Source: Nitrospirota bacterium
GTDB taxonomy: Bacteria; Nitrospirota; Nitrospiria; SBBL01; JAADHI01
Length of the DNA stretch: 60,409 nt
Direction of reading: 5' to 3'
NCBI GenBank assembly: GCA_029261155.1
Contig: JAJDBW010000053.1
Location: 1 to 60,409, forward strand
The notes beneath the pieces were generated by a model. The model was given only the letters and a program-made list of their open reading frames with translations. It had not been told where the DNA came from and made no database searches. The stretch's first letter is position 1, and each line of letters begins with the position of its first letter. A program made the position numbers and the translations under genes. Of this stretch, positions 16,801-25,215 are shown piece after piece.

Positions 16801-19800
16801 AATTCCAACAGCTGCGGCATCTGTCCCAACGCTTCATCGATCATCCGTAACAATATAATCTCTTTCAATGGAAACGGGATAGCCACGAATGGTGAAATGC
16901 CGACGCTTAGCCACAATAATGTTTTTGGAAATATAAACAATAACATCAGCAACAATTACCAAGGGATCCCTGATCAAACCGGTATCAATCAAAATATGTC
17001 TGCCGATCCTGGGTTTATCAATGCCACGACATCTAATTTTAGGCTGAGTTCAGGCTCCCCGGTGATCAATGCGGGTATTGATGTCGGCATTCCATTTATG
17101 GGACCAGCACCGGATATGGGGGCCTATGAGTTTGGCGGGGTGGGTACGCTTAATGTTCCTTCGAACCGGATTGATGCGGCGTTTACTGTTACGGGGCCCC
17201 AATCCTTTAGTGGAAGCGGAACCAGCACCGTGTTCGCCAATGTCCCCCTCGGTGTTTACTCGATTACCTTCAGTCCAATCGGTGGTCATTATTCCCCACC
17301 GTATCAATCACAAATAGTAATGAGCAACCAGACAGTGACATTTGATGGCACTTACAATGCCGATACGATACCCCCCTTTGGCACGGTCTCAGCCAACTAC
17401 GATGAATTTGCGACAGCGGACCCCCTGATAACTATTTCCCTGGACGTTCTGGATGACGTCGCCGGTATGGGGCCGGGAGCAGAGATGATGTTCAGCAACG
17501 ATGGCGTCGATTGGTCAACGCCTGAGCCTTATAGCTCTCTGAAAAAAGGATGGGATCTGACAGCCTTTGGCGGAGGAACCGATTCAGGGACCCGCACCGT
17601 TTTTGTCAAGGTCTCGGATGCCTTTGGCAACCTAATGACCAGTCCGATAACCGATACAATCCTCTATGTTCCGAATCGGAGCGTCCTGGAGGTCCCGACA
17701 CAATTCCCAAGCATCCAAGCGGCTGTCGATGTAGCGCTTTCCGGGGACATGGTCTATGTGCTGCCGGGAACCTATCATGAAAATGTAGTCCTCAAGGCTG
17801 GCATCCGATTACAAGGGGCGGGTCCGGGGGCCACCATATTGGAGAATATATCCACCAATAATATAACTGCAATCACCGATGCACCGGATACGGCAATTGA
17901 TGGATTTACCCTAAAGTCCCATCGGGGTAGGGCTATTAATTGTCAGAATAGGACACTGATCATATCGAATAACATGATCGAAGCACTTCGTGGAATTGAT
18001 GCCGTAAGCGGATGTAAAGCTATTATTCGCAATAACCTCATTCAGGGAAGAAGTTCCGGCTACGGAATTATTGCCTTTGGTGATCTCTCGATCATTCTGG
18101 AGAACAATACAATCGTCAGTACAGCCCCAGTTTCTGGAAGCCCTCCACCCAATGGCATTGACCTTGAAAATGGCGTACCTACAACACGAATCTTTGCCAC
18201 GAACAATATCATTGCCAACAATAGGATCGGCGTTTTAGACAACGGTTTAGGAGATCCCAACCATCAACATATTTTCTCTTCATTCAACACGTATTGGAAC
18301 AATGTGGATGGGCATCTAGTCCACAGTGCGGGGAGTGATAAGCTCCTGATGGGGCCTGGGGATACGATAGACGATCCACTTTTTACGAATCCAAACCTGG
18401 TGGATTTCAGTCTGCAGGCAGGTTCCCCAGGGATTGATCGCGGCCATCTAGAACCCAGATACAACGACACGGATGGCTCCAGAAATGATCGCGGAGCCTA
18501 TGGAGGGCAGGGAAGCAATACCCCTCCTCAGGCCGATTTTATTACGAAGCCTTCTATAGGAAATGTGGGTAGTTTGTTTGTTTTTGATGCCGGGATCTCT
18601 TTTGATAAAGAAACAGCTCCTTCAGAGCTTTGGGTCCGTTGGGACCTTGATGGAAACGGTCAATATGAAACCCCTTGGACCACTCAGAAAACCATACCGA
18701 TGCAGTTTTCAAATGTCGGGGTCTTTACCATCGGGCTTCAGGTCAGAGATAAGGGGTGGTTTTCATCAAATACCGCAAAGCAAGTTACCGTACTCAATCA
18801 GCCTCCGAACATCCCAAGCAATCCTTCACCCGCAGACAATGGTGTGAACCAACCTATCGGCAAAACATTCGCCTGGTCAGGTGGAGATCCGGATCCGCTT
18901 GATACCGTAACCTATGATCTCTACTTTGGAACAAGCACCGAGCCACCGCTCGTTTCTAACGATCAACCACTAGCCACTTACGATCCCGGTCCCTTGGCCT
19001 TCAACACCTTTTACTACTGGCGAATTGTTGCAACAGATAATTGGGGGAATTCGATTACCGGGCATATCTGGCGCTTTCTCACCTTGCCAGAACCAGCCCC
19101 TCAGCCCCCCGCCGGGTTGGCGGCAATAGTCGTGTCTGATTCACAAATTAACCTCTCATGGACCGACACCGATAAAGAGATCGGATTTAAGATCGAGAGA
19201 AAAACGGGTGAAAGTGGAACATATAGCCAAGTGGACATCGTTGATTCCGATGTCACATTTTACAACGATTCTAATCTGTCCAGTGGAGCAAACTATACCT
19301 ACCGTGTACGTTCTTATAATGGATCAGGCCATTCCGCTTATTCAAACGAAGCCAGTGCGACCACTGGTCAGCCATCCTCAGCAGACAATGACAACGACGG
19401 CCTGCCGGACAGTTTTGAGATGGCGCATGGACTCAATCCGAATGATCCGCTGGATGCCCTGAGAGATTCAGATGGTGACAGCTACACCAACCTTGAAGAA
19501 TTCTTAGGCGGCACCGATCCGCGGAATGCCGCTAGCCATCCGATCCGGCCCTTTGTAGTAGAGGCATCTCCCCACGACGGCCAGGGGATTGTAGAAGATA
19601 CAAGGCGAGTTCCGATTGACAGCTCTATAGCTATCCGAATCAAGGATGAGGATGATGGAATCGACCCGAATAGTATTCTTATGACGGTGGAGGAGGTCGG
19701 GGTTCAGAACAGTATTCGAACAAAGGCGATCAATAACGCAGGGTTCACGGATATCTGGGTGATCTACGATACAACAAATCCGGATACCGATAATGATGGA

Positions 19801-20889
19801 AGGCCGGATATCTTTGAGTTTGCCTTTGATCAAGAAATCAATATACGAATAGAAGTCCGGGATACCAAGGGAATTGCGATGAATCCCTATGAGTTTAGTT
19901 TTAAGGTTGAGTCAGAACAAGAACACAACAATGCTATGGCGACCATGCCGAGAGTTACCACAAGCGTAGATCCTACGTCGGGAATAACGACGATTGAGGC
20001 AGCCCAGGGGTCGAAGATCGAAGGGGCAAAGATACTCTTTAATACCGCAGAGCCGGTCACCCCGCGCTTTGGACCGGTCGATGAGATCCCCCCGTTAACG
20101 GTCGCTGGAGGCGTGGGCTTTCCCCTCAACCTGGAACCTCCAACCGTGTTTGATAACCCCGTCACCCTCTTTGTCCCTGTGCCGGGAGGAAGCGACCTCT
20201 CTCTCCTGAGCTTATATGTCTTCACACCTGAAAGAGGATGGCGCTTGGCCAGTGAAGTGGAAGGCTGGATGCTCCTGGGATCACGAGTAGATCACCCAGA
20301 CACAACTCCTCCAACGATTGAAGTTCAGGTTAACCATTTTACCAGTGTCCAGGCCGCAGAGCCGCCTCCTGCGCCACCTTCCCCCCCAGAATTGGTATTT
20401 CCTGCCGATGGGCAAACCGGCTTAGGGACAACTGTCACCTTTGGGTGGAATAAGTCAGAAGATTCAAATGCGGACACAATAACTTACAGCTTAACCGTCT
20501 GTGAGGATTCCAGTTTTACAGGGTGCAGCCCGGAGGACGTCGCAAAAGTTGTGGGTAAATCCACATATTATGCGGGGCTGAGTCTTGTTGGATTGATCGT
20601 CGGGATGGTCATGATTGGAGGTGTCAAAGGGAGGAGAAAAATCGGTCTATTCATAGCAGGCATTATCATCACAGCTTCCTTCGTGACCTCTTGTGATGGG
20701 GGGGGTGGAGGAGGAGGAAAAACGCCGCTTGTTAATGTGCCTCCGCTAATTGAACCCCTTGATGCCGACATGACACTTCTCATCTCCGACCTGAAGCCTG
20801 GCACAACCTATCACTGGAAGGTAACAGCCGATGATGACAAGGGGGGCATTACTGATAGCGAAACAAGAAGTTTTACCACAGCCCCTTAA
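10813..20889 (+). CDS. Giant multidomain secreted subtilase with PLC-like, Ig/FN3 and beta-helix domains
   Basis: One unbroken 3358-codon frame; GAGGTG precedes the ATG. Signal or anchor at about 35-57; STN-like domain about 73-147; subtilase prodomain-like region about 205-280. The S8 protease spans about 293-565, with Asp320 (ILDTGIE), His353 (HGHGTHVAG) and Ser507 (GTSAS; the usual following Pro is Ala). A CARDB-like domain covers about 572-676. A zinc phospholipase C-like region, about 690-1105, has LGRVAHFLTDMTVPAHAHAD near 931-946. Ig/FN3-type repeats occupy about 1236-1820 and two right-handed beta-helix regions lie near 1826-2107 and 2290-2566. More FN3 repeats, calcium-binding Asp repeats (DNDNDGLPD, about 2858-2905) and a C-terminal FN3 follow, the last holding two membrane helices and a Cys-Gly7 stretch. 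Probably a cell-surface or released degradative/adhesive protein. The substrate is unknown. Confidence 0.85.
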   Translation: MFLPVIHFLRRRNIPPTNAPDSPQIRQLAVTSALRSALSVLLFSLFVLLGFVPQIVFSSPPSPETQKIHNTKVRFNKGLLSVQTEGVALGVLMEEVSRKADIAVSINASLKDEKVTVQFEDVPFESGLKTILRSAGVVNNALVYQQSKEPGKVGQWLIEKIFLKQKGTSKSAPIQSKGSANKPKGITSFEKEPFFDKKLDRFVEVVKAEVMVRFKKGLTDEEIEKFLKELDATVIRKNQLKVYRLKIPADVSVSEFIEQHGKNEILELIEPNFIASILSTQTIPPNDPSLAPQWAITKIQAEKAWEVTTGSPEVVVAILDTGIEMTHQDLVNKVLPGRDIVNNDPDPSDDHGHGTHVAGIVAAEANNRLGIAGISWDSTLLPVKVITSSGEGAYSDVMDGILYAVDKDARVLNFSIGGYSYSQVLGDAVEYAHTKGAVIVAAGGNEDSSDPIYPAAYPNVIGVSATDPADQIWTPSNQGTYIKLSAPGIDILSTALGNVYVSATGTSASTAHVSGVASLILSKNPDFSNTQVEQILYQTADDLGEAGLDPEFGYGRLNAAKALEVASIEVHDLAVTHIRVEPQSFKIGEPTQIIVTVQNQGTFVEDDLSVTTFMNDGQIEEPKQIEIIKPGESLNVGFAWVASINAGEEIVLSIKSDVSVIKGETDLTDNVKTKVFIASQINGLIIIKHKSEPDMQTHQYLVGEAAKIWPGGYVTDSNHHEIWEYIGEKVEYDLNDAAVLSDTHVTTYGGRFNGEYVKSPFNPRTLPCSDPRHISTICSDSNDHAVPYSELNKKTFSIGTGTNDLGRCGERGPENLSAGSCTNGGDDIIEGVMEEDYFAIVNLDEHSDQFFGGGLDANGACIYLNHLWNRPNHNGTGDTGLTGVARLPSCGQSTGSPHTPYQMAQEYWNMSITKYKEGNKGLAYYYLGRVAHFLTDMTVPAHAHADNHGNEIVGGVDSYENFMGENYTKYTYNSTPEGSWTYNVGDIKYNDYATVTTGGGFTGFGTDVKKWRGTPQSWDEKTELYHLFWYTAEIADNFDSDGVAGEVSNGIYQKVRTCIINICNITPCAIGPCIIEETNLKTIGKVLMPLAMKATAELYKLFWDTVQPLTITSSLKLTPESVRQAVGATLSAQFVITNTTPTPVTVARLTVKGVDPDNITSDFPAKTCLTLQPNVPYKYEGTLKLTKAGVYSFVPAYETPTTIPQCPLPDGNWNTDIPAVSGIVNGTLSIIASLDNTAPAVNITAPLNGETVSGIPTVAASATDSMGISKVEFYLDSVRQVIDSSSPYLWSWNTTGFANKNYSLYAIAYDTAGNQKTSPTLSVTVNNTITDTTAPNISSLSASATGTTATISWITNEPANSQLEYGTSPCPCLFFLPVDSIFTTNHSMRLTGLTPLTRYYYRVFSRDAAGNRAFSNNNFFSTSALGNVAPSVVVGRPNGGENFPAGSVQNIQWTATDDVGVTSVSLSYSTDGGSQWIDIPGGTNIDNSGNFSWTLPDIASSSVRVSVSASDGVMTGSDASNGNFSISQTCSLPLIPTLQSISASGRSYTVTWGNVSGASSYILEEDTTSSFGSPTRRSLTQASIFFSEKPAGTYFYRVKAVNSCGESALWSQTKSVSIQSNFGPGEITATSPTDNAINQNLTVNLCWSASHPGGESLRYNVYLTHSDTEFFFPHNIKSSGQTSSCYSAANLPYNTRISWGIESIDDTGDSRVSPMFHFNTLADSTPPTGSIVINNGDETSDTYSVTLHLSASDTDSGIQYMRFSNDGINWSFWVGFASQYPWNLADSRTGGKLNQTSYTVFAQFRDNQENESATFSDTIDKVASMPGNILLNGKLYETIQDAVDAAQPGETVFLTEGTYTITGNSKPPRYPSRSVGLVMQPGVTLMGAGAEKTTIILEGIGLWTLVDADNAVVEGLTLINSDSGGVRYAVLLESDSAKIKNSIIRGSDGGIAVGGGVALSNPTNVEISNNLITGNGEGIRVNSGTNISILHNTISHNSNSCGICPNASSIIRNNIISFNGNGIATNGEMPTLSHNNVFGNINNNISNNYQGIPDQTGINQNMSADPGFINATTSNFRLSSGSPVINAGIDVGIPFMGPAPDMGAYEFGGVGTLNVPSNRIDAAFTVTGPQSFSGSGTSTVFANVPLGVYSITFSPIGGHYSPPYQSQIVMSNQTVTFDGTYNADTIPPFGTVSANYDEFATADPLITISLDVLDDVAGMGPGAEMMFSNDGVDWSTPEPYSSLKKGWDLTAFGGGTDSGTRTVFVKVSDAFGNLMTSPITDTILYVPNRSVLEVPTQFPSIQAAVDVALSGDMVYVLPGTYHENVVLKAGIRLQGAGPGATILENISTNNITAITDAPDTAIDGFTLKSHRGRAINCQNRTLIISNNMIEALRGIDAVSGCKAIIRNNLIQGRSSGYGIIAFGDLSIILENNTIVSTAPVSGSPPPNGIDLENGVPTTRIFATNNIIANNRIGVLDNGLGDPNHQHIFSSFNTYWNNVDGHLVHSAGSDKLLMGPGDTIDDPLFTNPNLVDFSLQAGSPGIDRGHLEPRYNDTDGSRNDRGAYGGQGSNTPPQADFITKPSIGNVGSLFVFDAGISFDKETAPSELWVRWDLDGNGQYETPWTTQKTIPMQFSNVGVFTIGLQVRDKGWFSSNTAKQVTVLNQPPNIPSNPSPADNGVNQPIGKTFAWSGGDPDPLDTVTYDLYFGTSTEPPLVSNDQPLATYDPGPLAFNTFYYWRIVATDNWGNSITGHIWRFLTLPEPAPQPPAGLAAIVVSDSQINLSWTDTDKEIGFKIERKTGESGTYSQVDIVDSDVTFYNDSNLSSGANYTYRVRSYNGSGHSAYSNEASATTGQPSSADNDNDGLPDSFEMAHGLNPNDPLDALRDSDGDSYTNLEEFLGGTDPRNAASHPIRPFVVEASPHDGQGIVEDTRRVPIDSSIAIRIKDEDDGIDPNSILMTVEEVGVQNSIRTKAINNAGFTDIWVIYDTTNPDTDNDGRPDIFEFAFDQEINIRIEVRDTKGIAMNPYEFSFKVESEQEHNNAMATMPRVTTSVDPTSGITTIEAAQGSKIEGAKILFNTAEPVTPRFGPVDEIPPLTVAGGVGFPLNLEPPTVFDNPVTLFVPVPGGSDLSLLSLYVFTPERGWRLASEVEGWMLLGSRVDHPDTTPPTIEVQVNHFTSVQAAEPPPAPPSPPELVFPADGQTGLGTTVTFGWNKSEDSNADTITYSLTVCEDSSFTGCSPEDVAKVVGKSTYYAGLSLVGLIVGMVMIGGVKGRRKIGLFIAGIIITASFVTSCDGGGGGGGKTPLVNVPPLIEPLDADMTLLISDLKPGTTYHWKVTADDDKGGITDSETRSFTTAP

Positions 20890-20965
20890 AGAAGATGGGG
20901 GATCTCCTTGCTCGCTACCACGCTCTATTTCATTTGGTATTCTTTAATTTTAAGAGATGCGAGTG

Positions 20966-20970
20966 TTATC
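20966..20970. repeat. Left 5-bp target duplication of the IS21-family element
   Basis: TTATC, repeated exactly at 28095-28099, flanks the element ends TGCATATTTC and GAAATGCGCA. IS21-family elements make 4-8 bp duplications. Confidence 0.85.
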
Positions 20971-20976
20971 TGCATA

Positions 20977-21068
20977 TTTCACCTGAAGTCGGCATGTGAT
21001 TTCACACGAAGCCGACACCCGATTTCACTCGAAGTCGGCACCTGATTTCAGTGCGATTCCGGCGGTTT
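20977..21068 (+). repeat. IS21 left-end transposase-binding repeats
   Basis: TTTCAC or TTTCAG followed by a GAAGYCGRCA-like block recurs at 20977, 21000, 21023 and 21046, an exact 23-bp period. The right end has two inverted copies (28061-28066 and 28083-28088). Multiple terminal repeats of this type are an IS21-family trait. Confidence 0.8.
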
Positions 21069-21208
21069 TTTGAAGTCGTGTTGAAACGACGCAGCCGAAT
21101 CGGTCTGACGGTTTCATAAAGAGCGATCCACGACGCTGGTTAACCCGGTATCTTTACCCTTTTTGTTCATCAACAGGGAGGGAATGGATGCCAGCTAGGA
21201 GGTTGACC

Positions 21209-21448
21209 ATGCGTAAAGTAAAAGAGGCGCTTCGCCTAAAGTTCTCATGCGGCTTGAGCGTGAGCGGGATCGCCAGAAGTCTTTGTGTGGCCCGCAGCAC
21301 GGTTTCGGAGTATTTGAGCCGCGCCGATTCAGCCGGGATATCGTGGCCACTACCCAGTGACATTGATGATGACGCCCTTCAGCGTCTTCTGTTCCCACTT
21401 TTTCCCTCTGTCCCATCTTCGACACGTGCCGTGCCGGATTTTGCCGAT
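21209..21448 (+). pseudogene. istA: istA transposase, 5' fragment (80 codons)
   Basis: The start is ATG 21209, fixed by AGGAGG at 21197-21202; an upstream ATG at 21188 lacks such a box. The fragment encodes the IstA N-terminal helix-turn-helix (MRKVKEALRLKFSCGLSVSG, then RSLCVARSTVSEYLSRAD) and ends at the GAT codon duplicated by the IS3-family element. The frame resumes at 22727. IstA is the DDE transposase of IS21; split like this it cannot be made. Confidence 0.88.
21446..21448. repeat. 3-bp target duplication (left) of the IS3-family element
   Basis: GAT here and again at 22724-22726; the duplicated Asp codon of istA flanks the element exactly, the usual IS3-family duplication size. Confidence 0.75.
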
Positions 21449-21510
21449 TGAAGTGGACCCCAAGCCTGACACAGTGAATTTGCTTTTATAAGTGAAATCC
21501 TGGGACAGTG

Positions 21511-22646
21511 TCATGCGGCCTCTGGAAGCTCGGAAGGGAGCTTATAATAGACCTGGTCTGGTGTCATCCTTTTCAGGTTGGCATGCCGCCTGTCCTGATT
21601 ATAAAACGCCAACCAAATGCCAATATTCTTTTTTGCTTGTGCGACCGTATCATAGGCCTTGAGGTAAACCTCCTCATATTTCAGGCTACGCCATAGGCGC
21701 TCGATGAAGACGTTGTCGATCCAACGCCCTTTGCCATCCATGCTGATCTTTATGCTCTGGTTCTTGAGGGTTTTAATAAAGTCGTCGCTGGTAAATTGGC
21801 TGCCTTGGTCGCTGTTGAAAATGCCGGGTGTCCCATGGTTCGCCAAGGCCTCTTCCAATGCTTCGATACAAGGCGCGGTATCCAGGCTGTTAGACAATCG
21901 CCATGAGAGGACTTTCCTGGAATACCAGTCCATGATGGCAACCAGATACAAAAAGCCTTTGCGCATCGGGATGTAGGTCGTGTCGGTGCACCACACCTGG
22001 TTGACTTGGTTGATTTCCAAATCCCGCAGCAAATAAGGATAGACCTTGTGCTCTGGATTGCGGCGCGTGGTCTTGGCCCCCGGGTAGAGTGCCCGTATCC
22101 CCATGATGCGCATCAAGCGCTGCACGCGCTTTCGATTGACTTGCAAACCATGGTCATCCCATAGGTCATCACGCAAGCGCCTCGACCCTTTGAAGGGATG
22201 TCGAAGGTGCAGCACATCTATTTTTGCCATCAACTCAAGATCCGCAACATTCACCTCGGCAGGTGATCTATAAGCCGATGATCGACAGAGATCAAGGGCC
22301 GCACATTGTCGGGTCAGGGGCAGCCCATGCTGCCGGTCTACTTTAAGCTTGCGCTCAGCCCTGCTTAACGACCGAGCGCTTTGGCTAAAAAATCGTTTTC
22401 TAATGCCAATTCTCCAATCTTGGCGTGCAGAGTTTTTAGATGGGATTCATCGGCCCGCTTTTGGTCTTGGCTGCTTCCAAATACGGATGCAGCCTGATCA
22501 AGTAATTGCTTCTTCCAATCCTGAATTTGATTTGGGTGGACATCAAACTGTTCTGCAAGCTCCGCTAAGGTCTTGTCACCTTTAATGGCGGCCAACGCGA
22601 CTTTGGCTTTGAATGCGGGCAAATGATTCCGTCTTTTTCGATTCAT
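21511..22646 (-). CDS. IS3-family transposase OrfAB (programmed -1 frameshift)
   Basis: OrfA (22646-22365, 93 residues) has the IS3 helix-turn-helix ([20 protein letters not shown], then [13 protein letters not shown]) and a leucine-rich end. OrfB has the DDE domain: Asp in CTDTTYIP, Asp in NSDQGSQF, Glu in [14 protein letters not shown]. OrfB has no own start: its frame is open from the OrfA end in the -1 phase, through [16 protein letters not shown], so a fused product of about 378 residues needs a -1 slip at the T6A run. Both parts look intact, so the element may still be active. Confidence 0.88.
22386..22392 (-). promoter_or_regulatory. Programmed -1 frameshift heptamer
   Basis: The minus strand reads T-TTT-TTA in the OrfA phase ([11 protein letters not shown] region). 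A -1 slip here enters the OrfB frame ([13 protein letters not shown]) 24 bp before the OrfA stop. This is the standard control of IS3-family transposase synthesis. Confidence 0.7.
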
Positions 22647-22726
22647 CTCTTTTCTCCTGTGGTTGTCTAAAATACCTCAGGATTTTCACTTACGCTACTG
22701 TCTCTTTTTCGGGGTCCACTTCTGAT

Positions 22727-23104
22727 ATCCACGAGGAGCTCAAGCGTAAGGGGGTGACCCTGCTGCTGCTCTGGCAGGAATACAAGGCAGTCCATCCCAG
22801 CGGCTATCAATACACCCAGGTCTGCAATCTATACCGGAAATGGAAAGGTCATCTTGATCTGCCCATGCGGTTTAATCACAAGGCCGGCGAGAAAATGTTC
22901 GTGGACTACTGCGGCCAGACCCTGCCTGTGGTGAACCGAAAGACCGGTGAAGTGCGTGAAGCGCAAATCTTTGTCGCGGTCCTCGGGGCGTCGAGCTACA
23001 CCTTCACCGAGGCGACCTGGACGCAAGGTCTGCCGGATTGGACGGGGTCCCACGTCCGGGCGTTCGGTTATTTCGGCGGCGTCACGGAAATTGTCGTGCC
23101 GGAT
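22727..23104 (+). pseudogene. istA: istA transposase, middle fragment (126 codons)
   Basis: Begins [21 protein letters not shown] directly after the duplicated GAT codon and continues in frame through the first catalytic block ([16 protein letters not shown]) to VTEIVVPD. There the RIT-type element interrupts it at CCGGAT. Without the two insertions it joins the 5' and 3' fragments without any lost base. Confidence 0.88.
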
Positions 23105-23122
23105 TATGTTGCCCGCAACATA

Positions 23123-23159
23123 ATCCGGCTTATGTGCCCCACCAGATTATGTGGCCGAC
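23123..23159 (+). repeat. RIT left terminal inverted repeat
   Basis: 37 bp starting ATCCGGCTTATG and ending GTGGCCGAC; perfectly complementary to 26306-26342. It contains the direct repeat TTATGTG twice. Confidence 0.9.
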
Positions 23160-23215
23160 CACATCTAAGTCATGAAGAAGTTTGGAGGATCGCGTGCAGG
23201 TGGGAACATAATCAA

Positions 23216-24226
23216 CTACAGGGAATTCAGCCAGGCCAGGAGGGACTCATCGTCCTTCCAGACTGCACGAGAGCGGGAGCCCGCCGAAATTCCTAAACTG
23301 GGCTCGCATTCTCGCAACGCCGCTTCTTTCGCTCGCAATGTCAGTTCTGCATACCGATTGGTGGTATCAAGACTGACATGACCGAGCCATCCGCGAATGA
23401 CGTTGATCTCGACGCCGGACTCCAAAAGATGGACCGCCGCCGTATGACGAAACAGATGCGGCGTCACGCGCCTTGGGTGAATCCCCTTCGTATCTAAGCC
23501 GCCTGCATGTCGCCGAACGATTTTGTAGATGCCGAATCGAGTGAGTGGAATACCTGGACGAGAACAGAACACATGACGATTGGCGATAAGTATTTTCCCT
23601 TGCCATCGCAGCAGCATTCGAAGATGCTTTGCTGTCTCGGCCCAAAGCGGACAGGTTCTCCACTTGTCTCCTTTTCCGTGGAGATGAACCCGGGGTGGGG
23701 CACCGAGATCCAGGTTTTCCACCTGGAGATCCGCGGCTTCTTGAACGCGTGCTCCGGTGTTGTAAAGGAACAGAAGTAGCGTTCGGTCACGCGAGGCGTG
23801 CCGTCCTTCCCGTGGCAGGCGTTGCAAGAGCGACGTCATCTCCTCACGTTCCAGGTAATGCGTTTCAGGCGGTGGGGTCCGCTTGACCGGGATCGCGGCG
23901 ACTTGCTGACACGTGTGAAGCATCTCAGGGACGCGACCGGCGATGTACTCAAAAAAGGTCCTAAGAGCCGCAAGCCGTTGATTGCGGGTCCGAGCATGGT
24001 TGCCTCTGTCCTTCTCCAGATGACTGAGAAAAGCCAGGACCCGATCAAAGGTGAGTGCCGCAAGCGACAGAACTGAGATCGGCTGCTTAGCCTCCTGCGA
24101 GATGAAACACAAGAAAAGGCGCAGGGTATCCCGATAGCTGTGAATGGATGTTGATCGAAGACCTTTCTGGACGCTGAGGTGGTTCTCAAAAAAAGAATGA
24201 ACGACTTGACCTAGAATTGTCTTCAT
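23216..24226 (-). CDS. RIT tyrosine recombinase C
   Basis: A 336-residue tyrosine recombinase with a complete active site: Arg in [12 protein letters not shown], Lys in GKGDKWR, box [15 protein letters not shown], then [16 protein letters not shown] with the nucleophile Tyr. The N-terminal core-binding SAM-like domain spans about 10-110 ([19 protein letters not shown]). The start overlaps the stop of the upstream recombinase by 4 bp (ATGA), so the genes are coupled. The third protein of RIT elements is presumed to cooperate with the other two in excision and insertion; the exact role of each is not known. Confidence 0.85.
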   Translation of the reverse strand: MKTILGQVVHSFFENHLSVQKGLRSTSIHSYRDTLRLFLCFISQEAKQPISVLSLAALTFDRVLAFLSHLEKDRGNHARTRNQRLAALRTFFEYIAGRVPEMLHTCQQVAAIPVKRTPPPETHYLEREEMTSLLQRLPREGRHASRDRTLLLFLYNTGARVQEAADLQVENLDLGAPPRVHLHGKGDKWRTCPLWAETAKHLRMLLRWQGKILIANRHVFCSRPGIPLTRFGIYKIVRRHAGGLDTKGIHPRRVTPHLFRHTAAVHLLESGVEINVIRGWLGHVSLDTTNRYAELTLRAKEAALRECEPSLGISAGSRSRAVWKDDESLLAWLNSL

Positions 24227-25215
24227 CGGCGGAGTCCCTCCCTAATGATCGGAGCCACGAACGGTTCGAACCGGCTATTGGCCTCTTGAAGAAGCGTCTC
24301 CGTCATCGTCAAATAGACCGCCGTGGAGTTCACATCCACATGGCCAAGGAAGGTAGCCAGCTTCAACAGGCCGGCTCCGGGATCCGCGCCGGTCCGATAC
24401 CAGCGAATCAGTGTTCCAACCGCGAAGGAATGCCTTAGATCGTGTAGACGCGGAGACGAACCACCCGGCGGAATCACAAGCCTCAGCTGGGGAATGAGAT
24501 GATGGAAGGTCTGGCTCACCGTGCAAGGATGGATCTCGCCGCGGTTCGTGAAGGAGAAGAAGGGGGCGTCCGGCGAAAGGGCGCCAAACCGGCGGCCCAT
24601 GGCCCGAAGGTGCTCCAGAAGGAGCGCCTCCATCTTGGGACCGAAAGGGACCAACCGGCTCTTATAGAACTTGGTCTGCCGGATGACCAGAAGCCTTCGG
24701 TCGAAATCGACGTCCTTGAGTTGAAGACGACAGGCTTCTCCTACCCGTAAACCCAGACCATAGAGAATGGCGAAGATGGCGTGATAGGTTTTTCCTCTCA
24801 TCGGCGCTTTTGACCTTTCCGGGAGCCGTTGGGCGACCTCTAGCAATCTGCGTGCAGTCTGAAGGTCGAAAATGAAGGGAATCCGCTGAGAGGTCTGCCG
24901 CCTGGGTTTTGTGCGGACAGGAGAGCTTTGCAGAACCTCTTGTCCGACCAACCAATCGAACAAGCGCCGCACGGTGCAAAGCAGGTGGTTGTAACTGCGA
25001 GGGCGTTGGCGGGGCCGAGAGGCGAGAAACTTCTCGATGAGATCGGCCGTCACGTCGCTAGGCCCCTTCACGCTCTGCTGGGCCAAGTACCGATCGAGAA
25101 GCCGAAGCGACACCTCCTCGACGTCATATCGCCGTCCGAGAGCCCGCTTGTGGGCTAGAAAATTCCGAATATCGTTGGCGAGAATGCTCTGAAAACCGAT
25201 CCATAGTGACTTCAT
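24223..25215 (-). CDS. RIT tyrosine recombinase B
   Basis: 330 residues from ATG 25215, which has GGGGAGGAAG about 7 nt upstream; this box marks the true start although the frame stays open from recombinase A. Active-site elements are all present: Arg in GLGLRVGEACRL, Lys in RQTKFYKSRLVP, box II LHDLRHSFAV, His in FLGHVDVNST and Tyr in AVYLTMT. The N-terminal domain begins MKSLWIGFQSILANDIRNFL. It is the middle gene of the trio, overlapping recombinase C by 4 bp. Confidence 0.85.
   Translation of the reverse strand: MKSLWIGFQSILANDIRNFLAHKRALGRRYDVEEVSLRLLDRYLAQQSVKGPSDVTADLIEKFLASRPRQRPRSYNHLLCTVRRLFDWLVGQEVLQSSPVRTKPRRQTSQRIPFIFDLQTARRLLEVAQRLPERSKAPMRGKTYHAIFAILYGLGLRVGEACRLQLKDVDFDRRLLVIRQTKFYKSRLVPFGPKMEALLLEHLRAMGRRFGALSPDAPFFSFTNRGEIHPCTVSQTFHHLIPQLRLVIPPGGSSPRLHDLRHSFAVGTLIRWYRTGADPGAGLLKLATFLGHVDVNSTAVYLTMTETLLQEANSRFEPFVAPIIREGLRR

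Larger units (their letters stand above)
21449..22723 (-). mobile_element. IS3-family insertion sequence inside istA
   Basis: A 1275-bp element with terminal inverted repeats: left TGAAGTGGACCCC, right (read inwards) AGAAGTGGACCCC. GAT flanks both sides. It carries two overlapping transposase frames on the minus strand joined by a frameshift site. The insertion splits istA after codon 80. Confidence 0.88.

Noticed and set aside
20977-21068. 23-bp periodic repeats as a separate array
   Set aside because: They are the terminal transposase-binding repeats of the IS21-family element, with inverted copies at the other end.
22613-23296. A 227-codon plus-strand frame as an independent gene
   Set aside because: It begins inside the IS3-family element and runs into the RIT end; only 22727-23104 is coding, as the middle of istA.
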